The position numbers and the translations under genes are program-made. 64,000 nt of DNA from Burhinus oedicnemus (Eukaryota > Chordata > Aves > Charadriiformes > Burhinidae): the NCBI GenBank assembly GCA_008921705.1, contig VFFE01007082.1, forward strand, positions 732,916-796,915, given 5' to 3'. The notes below the pieces were generated by a model. It worked only from the letters and a program-made list of their open reading frames with translations. It searched no databases and had not been told where the DNA came from. The first letter of the stretch is position 1, and the number at the start of each line of letters is the position of its first letter. This document shows positions 14,380-27,500 of the stretch, in pieces.

Positions 14380-16112
14380 GCCTTCCTTTTCTGTACTTTC
14401 CCTTATCTTCCTAAATTCTGTTTTCAGCTCATCTCTACAAATTTGCAAGTAGACCTTTATTTTGTCCCATGTCAGCAGTATGTCAAGGTTTCCAAAAACA
14501 ACTAGTCCCAGAAGAATTACACCTGAAAGCTAGTACATTGTGTTTCAGACACAAAACTGTTTGCCTCCAGCATCCTCATTGGGCACTACCCGTCAAATTG
14601 ACACTTTAACTGCAAAACCATGACAGCAGAGCAGTACCTCCTTTCCCCAGTAAGCTATAAAATAATCTCTACATACTCATCTCAAATTAAGCCTGCTGAT
14701 CAGCATAGCTAAAATTCCACGTTCAGCAGCAGGAATTCAAAGGCAAAGGTATTTCTCAGCTATACTAAGCCATGATTTCAATCAATCTAGACCGGCAAAG
14801 ATGCCGGTCTGAGCACAAGTTCACAGAAGAGACCTCCTGCTGAGGAGCATCTCACAACCACACGCAGAAGAGCACGAGCCGAGGGCTGACAGCAGCGGCG
14901 CAGGAAGGGTGGCTGGAAGGTGGACCTGAGCAGAGAGCATCTGCATCCTCTCAACCGCTTACGCCTTGTAAAAGGCAAGGAGTCCCTTCCTGCTGGTTTA
15001 TCACATAACCATAGTAACCACCTGAAGCAAAGCCTGTAAACCCAAGCGTCCAATTTCTACCTGCATGGCTATTTGTAAAGCGGGCTTCTTCACCACGCCG
15101 TTCTCCATCCCTCGCAAACTGCACTGCCAATCATGTCGCAACAGCATTTCATAAAGTCAAAAGAGCTTGACAAAACACGTTTCTTTCTTTAAGCTGAAAA
15201 TCTATTGCTTATTTTATACTAAGAGTCAAAGACACAGGATAAGAACCTGGATTAACCCGAAATGATAGTTTTCTCAGCATCAGGGAAGCTGGTCTCTGAG
15301 CCTGCAGAAGCCGTGTAGTTACAGCACAGTTGGGTTCACATCCCCACAAACGTAACAGCTCACAGCGAGCACATTCTAAACCAAACAGTTCTCCTGATTT
15401 TGTTCTTACTACCTGTAAGTTAACATTGTTCAGCTTACACAAGTTTAACTGAAATCTTTGAGAATTTCTGTTACACTGTAGTAAGTTCTGGTCACTTGTT
15501 TACAAAAGCATCCACAAAAACAGCAAATTCATGACTTCAGAGGCCACAAGTTCCAAAAGCCTTTTTTGACATGAGGAACACCACTACTGACCTTCCCCAG
15601 GCTTGCTGTCTGTTACAGCTCCATGTGAGTCCTGGTCCCCTTTGAGAACTTTGGCACAGCTCTTTTTAGCACAAAAACACCAACAGAAGTAAGAATTCCA
15701 CTTCAATACAGCTGGCATCTCTCTACCAGGTGTCCACCTGATGCTAACTTAACCCCAACTAAATCGAAGAAGGGTAATGGAATCGACTACAGACTGAAAC
15801 AATCAGCACTAGACAGGCAGGTGTTTAGAGACATTTTTGTGCTATAAGCATTAAATAAAATTTTAGAGCAAAGAATTTTAAAGCAAAATAAATGGTGAGA
15901 AAAAGTTTAACTCGCATACTGGATTTATGATGAATCCGCAATACCACTCCAGCGTTAGAGCAGAGGAGACACGGTCACAAGGACAACCTTTCAAAAATGC
16001 TAGTGCTAACCAAGTATTTACTAAATACAGTGATTTGTCATAATGACGACAGCATCACAGGAAACTATGCTAAATAGCAAAGCTACACAGATATCCAAGT
16101 AGTATCAGTTTT

Positions 16113-18267
16113 AAGTTTTCTGCTGTGTACTTTCAGTATCTCTAACGTGACAAACCAAATGCCTTGCACCAGGAGACTCAAGAGAAACAGAAGCTTCATG
16201 GATGTAAAAGGCACTACAATCTTGGGGGTTCTTTTCCTCTTGCAGTAAGAAAATAATGATAAACAGTTTTATATAACAGCCTCCAGTATCTCTGTGGAAT
16301 CGAGAAGAATTATGTCCATTCATTTCAAGTACGACTGGCCTTTTCCAAACGACCCATTTCAAATTGTGTATTTCCCAGCTAAGACAGTAGCAGCTGTTGC
16401 AACAGCATGCATATGTACATTTTAAAAGCTTGAAATAGCATATATGTAATCAACCATCAGCACCAGAAGAACGGTGATCTATTTGACTTGTAACTTACAC
16501 TTATATAGCACTTATCATCCAAAAAATCCTGAAAATCCCACAAAAACTATTAGATCAGGCAGGTAAGCATGTGAACTTGCATTGTACGGTATCATTCAAC
16601 CCAGTCTATCCAGAAGCTATAGCAATTTAACCATATCAAAGTATTCCTGAACCATTTTGTTATCCCAGACTTCGTTAGCTAATTATTCCCTTCAGACAGC
16701 CCTCTACTCACTCAACCCAACTGCTCAGTATCCCAGGTGAATCACTCATTTCCATGAAGTTCCAGCACTCGTTTGCAGGAAGTTTTTCAGGATTCACTGG
16801 GGAACGTGTAGAAAAAGCACGGAAACACCACAACTTCCAAGTTTTTTTTCTTAATATCTCAGTTTCGCAAGCCTCACTTTCAGTGTGCTACCAGACAGCG
16901 CACAGAATCAACAGCTAAGCATCCCCCGAAAGAGCTGACACAAAAGAAAGAATCTGGTGTCTCCTATGGATAAATCCAAAATGTTGACTCACCAGTATAC
17001 TGCCCTTAAGTGAGGCAAGTCAGGCACGGCTGGCTGCCTGCCAAGGCTTAAAACAAAGATGACACCCAGTTAGGATGTCTCCAAAGCAATAGAGGCCAGA
17101 TAAGACGACAAGTTAATCCAGGTGCAAAGCAATGCCATGAATGCTAGAAACCGGAAAAATGCCAAAAGGAGAACAATTATGGATGCGTTCACATTAGCCA
17201 CTCAAAACTCACCATAAAGAGCAATTGCTTTCATTTACCAGCAATCCAGAATACAAACACATTATTTTGAAGAAGAGCCTCGATGCGGACCCAAGCAACA
17301 AAGAAAAATTGCGTATCATTTTTCTAATGCAACCACTTACGCCTGTGAAAAATACAGAATAGCCCCTCCTCGTCCTTCGCACGCTGGAATGTCCTATTGC
17401 ACCCTTTTTTTTCCATGGGTCACATACTTCTGGAACACTTTTAGCTCTATATGGCTGCAGAGAACTTCTGCATAGACTTCGACAACTTCAGTCGATTCAC
17501 ATCACTATTGCTCAGGCTGCTTTGTGTCCAAGCATCTCCTGCCACTTTGTGACAACTACAAAAAGATGCCCCATTTGTCATAAAGAAACAGCTAAAAAAA
17601 AAAAAAACACCTTAAAATCACAAAATGAAGATGCTTCTCACACAGACAGGTGTACTTGCTTCTGAATTCTTTTACTGATCAGCAGGTTTATATAAATTGA
17701 GCAACATGTACTCTCTTCATGCTAAATGGAAATCTGAAGCCTCAGGCTGTTTTGTCAGCTTAAAACACAATGAACTCATATGCACTCGCCCTTCAGACAC
17801 CTGAAAAAATTCTGGTCAGTTATTTCAACATCTATTATTCTAGAAAGGAATTCACAATACAGGCATGTTCCAGACTTCTATTTGCTCCTGCAATATTAAT
17901 ATTCATGTCCACTAACCTTAACATTCAATCCTTTCCACTCAAAAAGCCCAACAACAAAAAAATCAAACTGACTACAAATTTCCTAATTTAAACATGTCAT
18001 CAACTGAATGGCTCATTGTCATGTCCACTGAAGTTGCCCTATGGTGATACACAACTCCTAGCCCCCTGATTTTCAAATAAATACTATCCAATAATCAAAA
18101 TGTTAATCATCTCACTATATGGAATTAGAGACCGAGTGGCCCATAACTGTAATTAAGCCATTGCACATTATGCCCACTCATCCAAGCTAAGTCACCAGTT
18201 TGCCCTCTCTGAGCGTAGCAGGTCAGACAGTGGACTAACTTGGCTGCAGCTACTGATATTTGGCAGC
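16113..18267. repeat. Direct duplicate, left copy (2155 bases, flush with the gap)
   Basis: This copy is near-identical to 19252-21449. It starts at AAGTTTTCTGCTGTGTACTT and ends at TACTGATATTTGGCAGC, the last bases before the N run. It carries several substitutions against the right copy and is 43 bases shorter. Copy ends flush with both gap edges indicate an assembly artefact. Confidence 0.95.
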
Positions 18268-19251
18268 NNNNNNNNNNNNNNNNNNNNNNNNNNNNNNNNN
18301 NNNNNNNNNNNNNNNNNNNNNNNNNNNNNNNNNNNNNNNNNNNNNNNNNNNNNNNNNNNNNNNNNNNNNNNNNNNNNNNNNNNNNNNNNNNNNNNNNNNN
18401 NNNNNNNNNNNNNNNNNNNNNNNNNNNNNNNNNNNNNNNNNNNNNNNNNNNNNNNNNNNNNNNNNNNNNNNNNNNNNNNNNNNNNNNNNNNNNNNNNNNN
18501 NNNNNNNNNNNNNNNNNNNNNNNNNNNNNNNNNNNNNNNNNNNNNNNNNNNNNNNNNNNNNNNNNNNNNNNNNNNNNNNNNNNNNNNNNNNNNNNNNNNN
18601 NNNNNNNNNNNNNNNNNNNNNNNNNNNNNNNNNNNNNNNNNNNNNNNNNNNNNNNNNNNNNNNNNNNNNNNNNNNNNNNNNNNNNNNNNNNNNNNNNNNN
18701 NNNNNNNNNNNNNNNNNNNNNNNNNNNNNNNNNNNNNNNNNNNNNNNNNNNNNNNNNNNNNNNNNNNNNNNNNNNNNNNNNNNNNNNNNNNNNNNNNNNN
18801 NNNNNNNNNNNNNNNNNNNNNNNNNNNNNNNNNNNNNNNNNNNNNNNNNNNNNNNNNNNNNNNNNNNNNNNNNNNNNNNNNNNNNNNNNNNNNNNNNNNN
18901 NNNNNNNNNNNNNNNNNNNNNNNNNNNNNNNNNNNNNNNNNNNNNNNNNNNNNNNNNNNNNNNNNNNNNNNNNNNNNNNNNNNNNNNNNNNNNNNNNNNN
19001 NNNNNNNNNNNNNNNNNNNNNNNNNNNNNNNNNNNNNNNNNNNNNNNNNNNNNNNNNNNNNNNNNNNNNNNNNNNNNNNNNNNNNNNNNNNNNNNNNNNN
19101 NNNNNNNNNNNNNNNNNNNNNNNNNNNNNNNNNNNNNNNNNNNNNNNNNNNNNNNNNNNNNNNNNNNNNNNNNNNNNNNNNNNNNNNNNNNNNNNNNNNN
19201 NNNNNNNNNNNNNNNNNNNNNNNNNNNNNNNNNNNNNNNNNNNNNNNNNNN
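18268..19251. other. Assembly gap (984 N)
   Basis: A run of N bounded on both sides by the duplicated 2.2 kb sequence. Any open frame drawn through it is meaningless. Confidence 1.
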
Positions 19252-21449
19252 AAGTTTTCTGCTGTGTACTTTCAGTATCTCTAACGTGACAAACCAAATG
19301 CCTTGCACCAGGAGACTCAAGAGAAACAGAAGCTTCATGGATGTAAAAGGCACTACAATCTTGGGGGTTCTTTTCCTTTTGTAGAAAGAAAATAACGATA
19401 AACAGTTTTATATAACAGCCTCCAGTATCTCTGTGGAATCGAGAAGAATTATGTCCATTCATTTCAAGTACGACTGGCCTTTTCCAAACGACCCATTTCA
19501 AATTGTGTATTTCCCAGCTAAGACAGTAGCAGCTGTTGCAACAGCATGCATATGTACATTTTAAAAGCTTGAAATAGCATATATGTAATCAACCATCAGC
19601 ACCAGAAGAACGGTGATCTATTTGACTTGTAACTTACACTTATATAGCACTTATCATCCAAAAAATCCTGAAAATCCCACAAAAACTATTAGATCAGGCA
19701 GGTAAGCATGTGAACTACCTCGCACCAAATGCATCCTCTTTGCCTCCTTGCATTGTACGGTATCATTCAACCCAGTCTATCCAGAAGCTATAGCAATTTA
19801 ACCATATCAAAGTATTCCTGAACCATTTTGTTATCCCAGACTTCCTTAGCTAATTATTCCATTCAGACAGCCCTCTACTCACTCAACCCAACTGCTCGGT
19901 ATCCCAGGTGAATCGCCCATTTCCATGAAGTTCCACCACTCGTTTGCAGGAAGTTTTTCAGGATTCACTGGGGAACGTGTAGAAAAAGCACGGCAACACC
20001 ACAACTTCCAAGTTTTTTTTCTTAATATCTCAGTTTCGCAAGCCTCATTTTCAGTGTGCTACCAGACAGCGCACAGAATCAACAGCTAAGCATCCCCCGA
20101 AAGAGCTGACACAAAAGAAAGAGAATCTGGCATCTCCTATGGATAAATCCAAGATGTTGACTCACCAGTATACTGCCCTTAAGTGAGGCAAGTCAGGCAC
20201 GGCTGGCTGCCTGCCAAGGCTTAAAACAAAGATGACACCCAGTTAGGATGTCTCCAAAGCAATAGAGGCCAGATAAGATGACAAGTTAATCCAGGTGCAA
20301 AGCAATGCCATGAATGCTAGAAACCGGAAAAATGCCAAAAGGAGAACAATTATTGATGCGTTCACATTAGCCACTCAAAACTCACCATAAAGAGCAATTG
20401 CTTTCATTTACTGGCAATCCAGAATACAAATACATTATTTTGAAGAAGAGCTTCGATGTGGACCCAAGCAACAAAGCAAAATTGCATATAATTTTTCTAA
20501 TGCAACCACTTACGCCTGTGAAAAATACAGAATAGCCCCTCCTCATCCTTCGCATGCTGGAATGTCCTATTGCACCCTTTTTTTTCCATGGGTCACATAC
20601 TTCTGGAACACTTTTAGCTCTATATGGCTGCAGAGAACTTCTGCATAGACTTCGACAACTTCAGTCGATTCACATCACTATTGCTCAGGCTGCTTCGTGT
20701 CCAAGCATCTCCTGCCACTTTGTGACAACTACAAAAGATGCCCCATTTATCATAAAGAAACAGCTAAAAAAAAAACCCACCTTAAAATCATAAAATAAAG
20801 ATGCTTCTCACACAGACAAGTTTACTGGCTTCTGAATTCTTTTACTGATCAGCAGGTTTATATAAATTGAGCGACATGTACTCTGTTCATGCTAAATGGA
20901 AATCTGAAGCCTCAGGCTGTTTTGTCAGCTTAAAACACAACGAACTCATATGCACTCGCCCTTCAGACACCTGAAAAAATTCTGGTCAGTTATTTCAACA
21001 TCTATTATTCTAGAAAGGAATTCACAATACAGGCATGTTCCAGACTTCTATTTGCTCCTGCAATATTAATATTCATGTCCACTAACCTTAACATTCAATC
21101 CTTTCCACTCAAAAAGCCCAACAACAAAAAAACAAACAAAAAAATCAAACTGACTACAAATTTCCTAATTTAAACATGTCATCAATTGAATGGCTCATTG
21201 TCATGTCCACTGAAGTTGCCCTATGGTGATACACAACTCCTAGCCCCCTGATTTTCAAATAAATACTATCCAATAATCAAAATGTTAATCATCTCACTAT
21301 ATGGAATTAGAGACCGAGTGGCCCATAACTGTAATTAAGCCATTGCACATTATGCCCACTCATCCAAGCTAAGTCACCAGTTTGCCCTCTCTGAGCGTAG
21401 CAGGTCAGACAGTGGACTAACTTGGCTGCAGCTACTGATATTTGGCAGC
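19252..21449. repeat. Direct duplicate, right copy (2198 bases, flush with the gap)
   Basis: This copy begins at the first base after the N run and matches 16113-18267. Relative to the left copy I count five length differences: +32 near 19716-19748, +2 near 20122, -1 and -2 in A runs near 20735 and 20770, and +12 in an A/C tract near 21130. They sum exactly to the 43-base length difference, so the rest aligns without gaps. Beyond 21449 the sequence continues uniquely. The short open frame at 20554 owes its ATG to a substitution absent from the left copy, consistent with noncoding sequence. Confidence 0.95.
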
Positions 21450-24239
21450 ATAAGGGCAATACATGTTTGCCCAGAAACCCTAACAAGATAAGTTCACTAC
21501 AAAACTAAATCCAATTCAGAAGTCCAACAAATATGAACACCACTACACTGGCTCCACACCCAGTGCTTGCTCTTCACCGTTCTATGACAATCTTTCTCCA
21601 AACCCCAGCTGTCCGAAATCCTGCCTCACAAGAGGCCTTGGCTTAAACATACACAAGTTAATCCCACTACACGTACTGCATCACCATTATTCTTTCACTT
21701 ACCTTCTCCCTGTTCCTTTTCCTTAGCTCGGAAGGTGGTGATAATGAAGTATTTTTCTTTGCCTGTATTCTGTCCACCTCCAAACCTTTCAAGTCTCCTC
21801 CCTTTCCCAGTCATTTTTTCTTTTCTAGTCCTTATTACAGTTGCATCAACAACTACATTCTGTGTCGGCTGCTCTGTCATCTGCAAAGATCCCTTGAAAA
21901 CTGAACGTAAGGATGTGTCTTGTTAGGCAAGGCTCACGACCCCCTTTATAGACAGAATCATACCACTAACAGAAAATGAAAGGAGATGCCTGATTATCTA
22001 CACTGGCTCAGTGCAAAATCAGCAAAACAATGAACTATTGTAATGTAAGCTAGAGGATGAAATACAGCAAGCAAAAATTGTTGCTCTGAACACCCTTAGA
22101 CACTTACCAAAGTAAAAGCTAATTTCTTTTACTGAAAGCTAAGTCATCTTCGCATCATCCTGCATTTATTAGTAATAAGAGCAAGCACGAAGCAAGTAAC
22201 CGCACAGCAAACGGGTGTGCTATGAATTCACACTCTGGTTTTCTCCACAGCAAGATAACATCCACGTGTCAGCTTCCAAGGGCCACCTCAGACAAGTTAA
22301 CCATCTGATGCCTTACACCACAGTCTACTGGTGACAAACCAGCACACTCTCCAACAGGGAAGGGGAGGGGAAGGAAAGAAGAAACAAGAAAAAAGGGCTT
22401 TCCATGACCTTTGCCACTACGATGGCAAAACAGAGTAAAGACGTCTCAAGTTCCCTGCACAGCTAGGGGGATTCACTGCCTGTCTCCAACCAGGAACGCA
22501 TTTGCTTACTTTCCTATTTTGTGTAAAATGTCCCACTGGAGATGAAGTATTGCTACGACACATGGTACAGAGTCATTATGCCTTTGGGCTTGTGATATTC
22601 ACCAGATGTGCCCTAGTTCTGAAGGGTTACATTAATATTCCCACACGAAAAGCCGCTTTTAAAATTAGAGCTTCAAATACATGAACTTAAAAGATCTTTT
22701 GGTAAAAAACCCAACCATCTCACTTTTCTGAACACACGAACCTTGATCAGATTAAATGCTGCACTTCATGCAGTAACCATCTTCAAAATCAGAATCCTTT
22801 TATGTTTTACCTAATGAGCCAACACTCGCATCCCCCAAGAAACAAAGCCCTAGGCTCTCTGCACAGCACCACGCTTCCACAGGAAAGCTCTTCCTTGAAA
22901 GCCATCGTCAAGGAATTGTCTCCAGCCCCCTAACATCATATTTCAACAGTCACAAGCTCAGACTTCACAGCGTAGCTGTAAGCAACCAGGGTTCCAATGC
23001 AAACATGCTTCCCAGTTTTGACATCCCAGTAGCTTACTGGATTACGCATTCTCTCCCTCCTTTTGCTTGCCTTCAGATATTCTGTGTCAGAGATTCCGAC
23101 AAATGACGCGCCAGATGTGTAAAAACCCACTCTTCTTAACGATATAGGTCCAACTTGGGGGAGCTTGTCAGACACCAAATTTGACCAGTTCATGCATCAA
23201 CTCTGACATCATCACAGCCAACCAGGTGAGTCACCAGGCTCACGTAAGCAGCAGTAACACGTGCCCTATGGCCAACCATTCAATCATGTGTGAAAAACCA
23301 TGCTTTGGGTACACTTAACCCTGCAGTGCACGCTCCTGTCCCACATCCACCATTTCTAAATTAATACAGAGATAGCGCTTATCCCGCCGCTCTCATTGAG
23401 TCTGCAGATTCAGTTGCACCACAGTAGAAATTTGTCGGACAGATCTGAGAAACTGTAAAAGAAACTGAATATGAGCCGTGGGACAGGCAAATAATTAAAG
23501 GATATTTACATCCCAGAATTAAAAGATATTTATATTCCTCCATTCTGATGTTTAAAATTAGAAGGCTTAGTTGTCCTCCTCCCGTCTGCCAAGCAGGGAA
23601 GAAGCACGATCAGGCAATTCTGAACTGTTCTCCAGAAATACCTCTGCCCGAGCCAAAACTGGTGGGAACCCCAAGCAGCAGGGTCTTCGCTCCAGTGTCT
23701 CAGGTACTTAAATGCCACAATCCTTCACCACCGCCACGCAGAACAGTTAAAATATGATTAGAAGCATGATATTAGCAGTTTCAGGTCATTAGTGACCAAG
23801 TGGTACCTTGCAAATGATCAGAAAAATATTTGCAACATTCCATGAATTCAAAATGTTGAAGTCTGAATTTGCCTGCATTCCAGACACAGGGAAATCACCA
23901 AACCCTTGAAAACAAAGGTCAATAACGGAAGCAGCCCTCTAACTACAGCGATGCATTTAGCAGGCTGGCTTAGTAACAAACGTAGAAACACAGGGAGGAA
24001 TGCATCGGGAATGACAAACACATGGTTTTAACTAGGAAAATATCAGGGCTGACAGGTAGGGAGCTATACGGTTGCCTCTCTTCCCCCCATATGGCTGACA
24101 ACAAACAAATTGCCAGGCTGATCTTTTAGTGTCACTGCCTGCTGAGCAGATTTCAAGCAGCACCGCTGGCTCCTTGTCAGAAAACAATGTGCTAGAGCCC
24201 TGTTCTGCAATAAATGGTTCAACCAATTTACTGTGTTCA

Positions 24240-24520
24240 TTTGAAACTCACAGGAGTATTCCTGACGCCTGGCCTATAGTTCTTATTTGGCAAATGATTT
24301 TATTATAAACTGGTATCATAGCGAATCCATTTTCTTTAAGGGGTTTTGCTGCTGTTTAATGGACTGTCAGTATAATTTAGATTTCATCTATTTAAACTCA
24401 TTCAAGCCTGGCTCCTGATTGTACAATAAATGGAACATATTTCTATTCAACAAAATTAATGACAGCTAATTGTAGTTCGCAGTTCCCGATTTTATAAAAG
24501 CAACTGCTCTGCGGTTCAGG
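24240..24520. promoter_or_regulatory. Candidate conserved noncoding enhancer in the RERE intron
   Basis: An evenly complex AT-rich segment with a cluster of homeodomain-type cores (ATTAAT, CTAATTG, TTTAATGG), a TALE-type TGACAG at 24460-24465 and AATAAATGG motifs, without low complexity or open frames. This resembles deeply conserved developmental enhancers. Conservation cannot be tested here, so the call is tentative. Confidence 0.25.
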
Positions 24521-27500
24521 CACCCAGCTACACCATTTCCCACACAATTATTTTTCTGCACTTTTCACGCCCGCCTGCAACACTACACAGTTCTTCTTGC
24601 AAGATGCATTCACATATTGTGTTAACAATTTTGATATACACCAAACATTTTCTTACATAAAGTAACATTACCAAAAAATGCCACACTGAAAGCAAAGACA
24701 TTGTAGATCCTCAGCCACTAACTCATGCTAGGGTACCCTCCTGTCTTCGAATTCTTTTTCGATTAAATACATGAAAAGGGAGGAGGAGTGTGAATAAGAG
24801 TGCAGGCCACTGAAAAAAAAAAATTGATTAAATAACCAGTTAGTCTAACAGCTCCTTCTTCAGCAACGGATCAGCTTTACTGCACACACGCCATTTAAAA
24901 CAGTCTTTTCTGATCTTTTAAGGTCACAGCAAACTTCAGCTACAGGTGCAACATTTGGTCCAAACGCTTCTCACTGATATTTTACAAATGCCGGTGTAGC
25001 CGCCTCTCCCTCAAACCTGCGCTGGATGCGTTTCAATAGCTCTTCATGGACACCCATTTCTAAAGTACTGTGGAAGACAAAAAAAACGAGGAGCAGCACC
25101 ACAAATGTACCACATCGCTACATGACCTCACACTTTTTTTTTTAAAAAGATATCCTTGGCTTTTTTTCCCCCTATTAAAAATTTGTTAATGTGCAAATGA
25201 CAACACACTTCGAACAATGGCTACAGATAATTTCTCCAAGACCTTAAATGCAAGCATTAATACTAAGCCTTAAGGAACCAACAGCAGAAGTTGTCACGGT
25301 CTACGTGAAATCAACTGAACAATCTCCATACTGTCTTGGACTAGAGCTCGCAATCAGCCAATACACACAAAAACCTGAAGAGATTAAGGGATCAAGATTC
25401 TGTATCACTCGAGATGCAGAATCTTTCTTCTCATGCACTTCCCATTCACTTGTGTTTCCAACTTCTGGCAATGAGTCAATGGTGACATTAGGAGGAAAAA
25501 AAAAAATCAAGCGTGTACAGTTAGCCCATGGAGCTGTACTTAATGGGAAATGCGGCATCTTTACATGGCTTTGAGTTTAAGGAGTTCTTCTCTCAGACCA
25601 TGCGTAATTGTAACTCTGTGCTCTACTACACAGAACAAGCACACCAAGAGGACTTGGAAGAGAAAACTCTTCTATTCCCAAGCCCATCACAAACACCAAA
25701 TGGTTGCTTAACTTCTCTCCCTTAGCTATCCTTTTGATAATTAAAGTGCAACACACGACAATACCTCATCACAACACGGATGGGCTTTATTTGTGTAGCC
25801 TTCAACTAGAAAAAAAAAATTACAGCCATTATTATTTCCCTAGTAATTGTCCATCACCTCATCTTCCAGATCAAATGGGTAGAGAGTAAATCATTTTATA
25901 AGTTGTCGGTGCAGCCCTGAACAAAAACACATGTTCAGAAGGGGAAAACTAAATGTGTCGCTTGGGTGAGGATGATTTTCACAGAATCCTGGTATTTCAA
26001 ATACTGCAGCCTGTTGCCTCAGAGCCTCCTGAGATGCAAATATAGACGCTCCTGTCAAGTCAACTTATGTGATATTCTCCCTATTGTCTGCTAACCTGAT
26101 ATTCACCTACCTGCAAATACCTAGCAGCATTGGAAAAAAAACCTGTATTTAAAAAAAAATTAATATCTATTTTCTGAAAGCTATTTTCCTATTGTTTCAA
26201 TTTGTAAATAGCTCTCAGATGCCTTTTATACAGAATGAGTCAGTGCAGCAGCTTAAAGCTGATCCTGCAGCAGAAGCATATTTACTTTGTTTCAACACTG
26301 GTATGTTACCTTTTTTCCTTCATTTTAAAGCATAATGAGCATACTAGTATGCTAGTCAGCTGCTTAAGTAAGAAATGCCCATTTCATGAAGAAAAAACAA
26401 TGCTTTCCTCACTATTAAGAGGAGGACTACAACCACCACAGTAAAGATGCAAGCATAAATTTTCAAGCCAAAGAAAAGATAAATATTTTCTACATTTAGG
26501 TATATTTCTTTTCTAAACAAACAATACAAATTAAAAAGTCTTACATCTGTATCAGTTTTCACGTACATCTAGCCACTCCTTTTCCAGCAGGGTTTCTGAT
26601 CCTTTTTCACTTCAAATATCTTTACGACTTTTGGTAAAAGCATACATAACACATTTTGGATTTTGAAGAAAAGACGATTGGATAGATCCATTCTTCCTGC
26701 CAATGCTGAAACAAAGGAAGAACATCTCCATTTGGAGCTCAATTTACTTGACATGCTTCTTCAGAGCAACACAGGCTCTGCTACCAGACACTGTTTATAC
26801 AAAACTCTCTCTTTAGGACCAAAGGAAAACCAAACAGGTTGCCCCAAATTGATGATATTACAGAAAAAAAATTCAATTATCAGTTAGAAGATATCCAGTT
26901 ACAGACATAAATACGTTACCAGTGTGGCCCATCAAGCAGTGACACAAAAGTGGAGATAACTTTCAAAGGAGAGTTTATTTTCATCAATTCTCAAGTTATA
27001 TTTAACCTCTTTCATTTTCTATTCCACTTGGAAACAATAAAAAAAAAGCAGTCTCACTTCAGCACACTCCCTGCGCTTGGCGTGCTTACACGTAGCGCTG
27101 AGTGTCAACCCTGTAGAGAAATATCTCCCTCACCTATGAGCTTTCTCCTCCATCCCCCCACGAATACTTCTACAAGATTTTTTTTTCCCCCTCATGAAAC
27201 GCTTATTCCAAAACAAAGCAGCAAAGGTTAGGCCCAGGATCAAAATTCTGACAGATGAAATTTCACTCCCTCCCTCCTCAAATTCATCAGAAAGATCTCC
27301 AGACAAAAGTTAAAGCAATCTTCTGGCACAAAGCAAACGGCTGTGCTACGTGGGAAACCCCGGCATCGCTCCCAGCGGAGCCGGTGAAACGCGAGTTCAG
27401 TTTAGTGGGCGCAGAGGTGTTGCCATTATCACTGCCCAAACGCTCCTTTATCCAGCCGTCGATGAAAGACGTGGCAACTGCCACAGAGCAAGAAAAAGGG

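Noticed and set aside
16111..16362. An 83-codon minus-strand frame also present in the right copy (19252 onward)
   Set aside because: Its presence twice comes from the assembly duplication, not conservation, and the copies differ by substitutions without coding bias.
18125..19501. Long open frames of 349-458 codons across the N run, on both strands
   Set aside because: Most of their length is N translated as unknown residues. The sequenced ends are duplicate intronic sequence.
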